Source: Ariolimax columbianus (lineage: Eukaryota > Mollusca > Gastropoda > Stylommatophora > Arionidae). Taken from it: a stretch of 64,000 nucleotides of DNA. Where the stretch lies: positions 100,995,172-101,059,171 of the forward strand of contig JAVGWX010000005.1 in assembly GCA_036924085.1 (NCBI GenBank), in the 5' to 3' direction. The position numbers and the translations under genes were made by a program. The notes beneath the pieces are model-generated. The model was not told where the DNA came from. It did not search any database and saw only the letters and a program-made list of their open reading frames with translations. Each line of letters starts with the position of its first letter. Positions within the stretch are counted from its first letter, which is position 1. This document shows positions 59,201 through 64,000 of the stretch, in pieces.

Positions 59201-62200
59201 GTCCGGTAAAACATGCTCAGCAGTTTGAGAGAGGACAGTCCGGTAAAATATGATCAGCAATTAGAGTTACTCCGGTAAAACATATCAGTAGTTTGAGACA
59301 GTCTATTAAAACATGCTCTGCAGTTCGAGAGAAGACAGTCAGGTAAAACATGCTCTGCAGTTCGAGAGAAGACAGTCCGGTAATACAAGCTCAGCCGTTT
59401 GAGAGGACAGTCCGGTAAAACCTGCTCTGCAGTTCGAGAGAAAACAGTCCGGTAATACAAGCTCAGCAGTTTGAGAGGACAGTCCGGTAAAACAAGCTCA
59501 GCCGTTTGAGAGGACAGTCCGGTAATACAAGCTCAGCAGTTTGAGAGGGCAGTCCGGTAAAACATGCTCAGCAGTTTGAGGGGACAGTCCGGTAAAACAT
59601 GCTCAGCAGTTTGAGAGGACAGTCCGGTAAATCATGCTCAGCAGTTTGAGAGGACAGTCCGGTAAAACATGCTCAGCAGTTTGAGAGGACAGTCCGGTAA
59701 AACATGCTCAGCAGTTTGAGAGGACAGTCCGGTAAAACATGCTCAGCAGTTTGAGAGGACAGTCCGGTAAAACATGCTCATCTGTTTGATAGAGGACAGT
59801 TCGGTAAAATATTCTCAGCAGTTTAAGAGAGGACAGTCTGGTAGAACAGGCGTAATAGTTTGAGACAGACCGGAAAAACATGATCAGCAGTTTGAGAGAG
59901 AACAGTCCGCTAAATCATGATCAGCAGTTTAGGAAAGACAATACGGTAAAACATGCTCCATAGTTTGAGACAGACCGGTAAAACATGCTAAACTGTTTTA
60001 GAAAGGACAATCTGATAAAACATGCTCAGAAGTTGGAGACAGTTCGGTGAAACATGCTCAACAGTTTGAGAGAGGACAGTCTAGTAAAAAATTGCTCAAC
60101 GTGTTAAGAAAGGACAGTCCGGTAAAATATGCTCAACAAGATCAGACAGTCCGGTAAAACATGCTCAACAAGATCAGACAGTCCGGTAAAACATGCTCAA
60201 CAAGATCAGACAGTCCAGTAAAATATGCTCAACAAGATCAGACAGTCCGGTAAAATATGCTCAACAAGATCAGACAGTCCGGTAAAATATGCTCAACAAG
60301 ATCAGACAGTCCGGTAAAATATGCTCAACAAGATCAGACAGTCCGGTAAAATATGCTCAACAAGATCAGACAGTCCGGTAAAACATGCTCAGCAGTTTGA
60401 GAGAGGACAGTCCGGTAAACCGTTCTCAGCAGTTTGAGAGAGGACAGTCCGGTAAAATATGCTCAACAAGATCTGACAGTCCGGTAAAACATGCTCAGCA
60501 GTTTGAGAGAGGACAGTCCGGTAAACCATTCTCAGCAGTTTGAGAGAGGACAGTCCGGTAAAACATGCTCAACAGTTTGAGAGAGGACAGTCCTGTGAAA
60601 CATGCTCAGCAGCTTGAGACAGTCCGATAAATATGCTCAGCAGTTTGAGTTAGTCCGGTAAAACATGCTTTGCAGTTCAAGAGAGGATAATTCTATAAAA
60701 AATGCGTAGGAGTTTGAGACACTCCGGTAAAACGGACTCAGCAGTTTGAGAAAGGACAGTTCGATAAAACATCCTTAGCAGTTTGAGAGAGGACAGTCCG
60801 GTAAAACATGCTAAACAGTTTTAAAGAGGACAGTCCTAAAAAACAATCTAAGCAGTTTGAGACAGTCCGGTTAAACTTGCTCAATAGTCTGGAAGAGGAC
60901 AGTCAGGTAAAACATGTTTAACAGTTTGAGTTAGTCCGGTAAAACATGCTCAGCAGTTTGAGAGAGGACACTCCGGCAAAACATGCTCAGCAGTTTGAAA
61001 GAGGACAGTCAGGTAAAACATTCTCAACAGTTTGATTCAGTCCTGTAAAACATGCTCGACAATTTTAGACAGTCGGGCAAAACATGCTCAGCAGTTTGAG
61101 AAAAGACAGTCCGGTAAAACATGCTCAGCATTTTGAGAGAGGACAGTCCGGTAAAATTTGATCAGCAATTTGAGTTACTCCGGTAAAACATATCAGTAGT
61201 TTGAGACAGTCTATTAAAACATGCTCTGCAGTTCGAGAGAAGACAGTCAGGTAAAACATGCTCTGCAGTTCGAGAGAAGACAGTCCGGTAATACAAGCTC
61301 AGCCGTTTGAGAGGACAGTCCGGTAAAACCTGCTCTGCAGTTCGAGAGAAAACAGTCCGGTAATACAAGCTCAGCCGTTTGAGAGGACAGTCCGGTAAAA
61401 CCTGCTCTGCAGTTCGAGAGAAAACAGTCCGGTAATACAAGCTCAGCAGTTTGAGAGGACAGTCCGGTAAAACAAGCTCAGCCGTTTGAGAGGACAGTCC
61501 GGTAATACAAGCTCAGCAGTTTGAGAGGGCAGTCCGGTAAAACATGCTCAGCAGTTTGAGGGGACAGTCCGATAAAACATGCTCAGCAGTTTGAGAGGAC
61601 AGTCCGGTAAATCATGCTCAGCAGTTTGAGAGGACAGTCCGGTAAAACATGCTCAGCAGTTTGAGAGGACAGTCCGGTAAAACATGCTCAGCAGTTTGAG
61701 AGGACAGTCCGGTAAAACATGCTCAACAGTTTGAGAGGACAGTCCGGTAAAACATGCTCATCTGTTTGATAGAGGACAGTTCGGTAAAATATTCTCAGCA
61801 GTTTAAGAGAGGACAGTCTGGTAGAACAGGCGTAATAGTTTGAGACAGACCGGAAAAACATGATCAGCAGTTTGAGAGAGAACAGTCCGCTAAATCATGA
61901 TCAGCAGTTTAGGAAAGACAATACGGTAAAACATGCTCCATAGTTTGAGACAGACCGGTAAAACATGCTAAACTGTTTTAGAAAGGACAATCTGGTAAAA
62001 CATGCTCAGAAGTTGGAGACAGTTCGGTGAAACATGCTCAACAGTTTGAGAGAGGACAGTCCGGTAAAAAAAATGCTCAACGTGTTAAGGAAGGACAGTC
62101 TGGTAAAATATGCTCAACAAGATCAGACAGTCCGGTAAAACATGCTCAACAAGATCAGACAGTCCGGTAATATATGCTCAACAAGATCAGACAGTCCGGT

Positions 62201-63420
62201 AAAATATGCTCAACAAGATCAGACAGTCCGGTAAAATATGCTCAACAAGATCAGACAGTCCGGTAAAACATGCTCAACAAGATCAGACAGTCCGGTAAAA
62301 TATGCTCAACAAGATCAGACAGTCCGGTAAAATATGCTCAACAAGATCAGACAGTCCGGTAAAATATGATCAACAAGATCAGACAGTCCGGTAAAATATG
62401 CTCAACAAGATCAGACAGTCCGGTAAAACATGCTCAGCAGTTTGAGAGAGGACAGTCCGGTAAACCATTCTCAGCAGTTTGAGAGAGGACAGTCCGGTAA
62501 AAAATGCTCAACAGTTTGAGAGAGGACAGTCCTGTGAAACATGCTCAGCAGCTTGAGACATTCCGATAAATATGCTCAGCAGTTTGAGTTAGTCCGGTAA
62601 AACATGCTTTGCAGTTCAAGAGAGGATAATTCTATAAAAAATGCTTAGGAGTTTGAGACACTCCGGTAAAACGGACTCAGCAGTTTGAGAAAGGACAGTT
62701 CGATAAAACATCCTTAGCAGTTTGAGAGAGGACAGTCCGGTAAAACATGCTAAACAGTTTTGAAGAGGACAGTCCTAAAAAACAATCTAAGCAGTTTGAG
62801 ACAGTCCGGTTAAACATGCTCAATAGTCTGGAAGAGGACAGTCAGGTAAAACATGTTCAACAATTTTAGACAGTCGGGCAAAACATGCTCAGCAGTTTGA
62901 GAAAGGACAGTCCGGTAAATCATGCTCAGCAGTTTGAGAGAGGACAGTCCGGTAAAATATTATCAGCAATTTGAGTTACTCCGGTAAAACATCTCAGTAG
63001 TTTGAGACAGTCTATTAAAACATGCTCTGCAGTTCGAGAGAAGACAGTCAGGTAAAACATGCTCTGCAGTTCGAGAGAAGACAGTCCGGTAATACAAGCT
63101 CAGCCGTTTGAGAGGACAGTCCGGTAAAACATGCTCTGCAGTTCGAGAGAAAACAGTCCGGTAATACAAGCTCAGCAGTTTGAGAGGACAGTCCGGTAAA
63201 ACATGCTCAGCAGTTTGAGGGGACAGTCCGGTAAAACATGCTCAGCAGTTTGAGAGGACAGTCCGGTAAAACATGCTCAGCAGTTTGAGAGGACAGTCCG
63301 GTAAAACATGCTCAGCAGTTTGAGAGGACAGTCCGGTAAAACATGCTCAGCAGTTTGAGAGGACAGTTCGGTAAAACATGCTCAGCAGTTTGAGAGGACA
63401 GTCCGGTAAAACAAGCAGTC
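47240..63420. repeat. 16-kb satellite array with multi-level higher-order structure
   Basis: Roughly 450 monomers share the core GACAGTCCGGTAAAACATGC. Monomers are 32, 35 or 37 nt, depending on how many GA steps follow TTTGA. A second 32-nt type carries CAACAAGATCAGACAGTCCG, and a third carries CTGCAGTTCGAGAGAAGACA. A landmark unit, GGCGTAATAGTTTGAGACAG (AAGCGTAATAG at the left end), recurs at about 48434, 50101, 51977, 53262, 55202, 56487, 58357, 59852 and 61832. Spacings are 1667, 1876, 1285, 1940, 1285, 1870, 1495 and 1980. Blocks at 51379, 54604 and 57829 are exactly 3225 nt apart. Each monomer has one CCGG. Small open frames recurring through it are artefacts. Confidence 0.98.
47856..48102 (-). 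mobile_element. tRNA-derived SINE inserted in the satellite
   Basis: On the minus strand the element starts TGGATTCCGTGGCGAAGTGG. It has a perfect A box, TGGCGAAGTGG (48083-48093), and a near-consensus B box, GGTTCCACTC (48041-48050), about 43 nt apart as in a tRNA. A 28-nt palindromic hairpin (GCCGCCATCGTC/GACGGCGGC type) lies at 47872-47899, and the tail is GCCTTTGCCTTTGCTTTG. Flanking TTGATAGAGA (47846-47855) and TTGAAAGAGA (48103-48112) form a 10-nt target-site duplication with one mismatch. Confidence 0.9.
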
Positions 63421-63479
63421 TGCAGTTTGATGGTTTAGTCCGCATGTGCACAACGGTGTAATATCTTCAAAGCTTTTTC

Positions 63480-63820
63480 GAGTTTATCCTTTAATTGTAT
63501 TCTTCGTGTTCGTTAGTTCTCAATCTTCAGCTACCAAGCCCTGAACAAGGTTTTGTAATTAACAGGATGTAGTCCGTATAACGTAATGCGTTACGCCGCT
63601 ACTTTACAGGTTGACTGCGATATTTGCACCATTCGGTCCAACACATCTGTCTTCGGAAGCAATAATTCAGTCTGTTGTGTCCTGTCCTGTGGTAAACAAT
63701 AATGATATGCCCCTGCCCGTCAAGCATGTGAAGGTCATCGATGGATCGGCTCTGTTCCCCTCTGGGCACGAAGAGGCAGCAGTGAATGAACTGAAAGCAG
63801 CCAGCGACTCATAGCTGGTT
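63480..63820 (-). repeat. Dispersed repeat family A, minus-strand copy, containing an antisense open frame
   Basis: 63480-63605 is the reverse complement of 29010-29125 (CCTGAACAAGGTTTTGTAAT, GTAGTCCGTATAACGTAATG). The match continues across TGACTGCGATATTTGCACCA. A + frame from 63611 to 63813 encodes 66 residues, starting LTAIFAPFGPTHLSSEAIIQ and ending NELKAASDS then TAG, preceded by an acceptor-like actttacag|g. It could be a terminal exon created from an antisense element, or a fortuitous frame. I favour the latter because the sequence is repeat-derived. Confidence 0.6.
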
Positions 63821-63846
63821 GTTTGCATCAGTGTCAGCTGTGTCAG

Positions 63847-63970
63847 TTTGTTGAATAGATGGTATGTCTATATGTTCATTGCTAGCTCCTTTATTTAGAT
63901 TGTTGAATAGATGGTATGTCTATCTGTTCATTGCTAGCTTCTTTCTTTAGTTTGTTGAATAGATTATATT
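63847..63970. repeat. 52-bp tandem duplication
   Basis: TTGAATAGATGGTATGTCTA starts at 63851 and 63903; a third start at 63955 is cut by divergence and the window end. Confidence 0.9.
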
Positions 63971-64000
63971 TGAATCAATTGGGCTATGTCTGAGCATCGT

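Noticed and set aside
49469..63169. Recurring 67-92 codon minus-strand frames (TVFSRTAEHVLPDC type)
   Set aside because: They recur only because the higher-order satellite recurs, and they consist of monomer translation.

Overview
This is a stretch of animal nuclear genome, not a bacterial or phage one. It has GT-AG introns, large introns full of transposon relics, long AT, AAG and AGT microsatellites, and an exceptional load of minisatellites. LINE fragments with a C-terminal RNase H domain, mariner relics and tRNA-derived SINEs suggest an invertebrate, most plausibly a lophotrochozoan such as a gastropod mollusc. That last step is an inference from element types, since no species-diagnostic gene is visible.

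The only convincing protein-coding gene lies on the + strand from 2336 to 21364. Seven exons join in frame: 2336-2458, 4446-4625, 8698-8796, 9805-9828, 13971-14050, 15905-17477 and 21206-21364. They give the last 745 residues of a protein whose start lies upstream of the window or was not recognised. The product has a charged coiled coil, a 24-nt microexon, a long Ser/Thr/Pro-rich disordered region with several basic-Ser-Asp motifs, and a C-terminus (ETAV) that fits a class I PDZ ligand. I could not name the family. If intron 6 is retained, the protein ends five codons later without the PDZ ligand, and an AATAAA follows.

The introns and everything from 21.4 kb to 47.2 kb are mobile-element relics and tandem repeats. 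The relics include several non-LTR reverse transcriptase or RNase H fragments, two mariner transposase fragments, one Tc1-like fragment and four unnamed dispersed families (A-D). The repeats comprise more than twenty separate minisatellites, most with 19-62 bp units, and a 1.4 kb AGT microsatellite. Several tandem repeats start exactly where an element's 3' end stops. In one case the unit is visibly derived from the LINE's own 3' end.

From 47.24 to 63.42 kb the window is one satellite array with 32, 35 and 37 bp monomers. These are organised into long (about 1.6-2.0 kb) and short (1.29-1.5 kb) higher-order units, which alternate as a 3,225 bp super-repeat. Its left edge is old and diverged and carries a SINE insertion with a target-site duplication. 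Its right edge is nearly homogeneous. This array is the most striking structure in the window. No CRISPR array, operon, rRNA or intact tRNA was seen.
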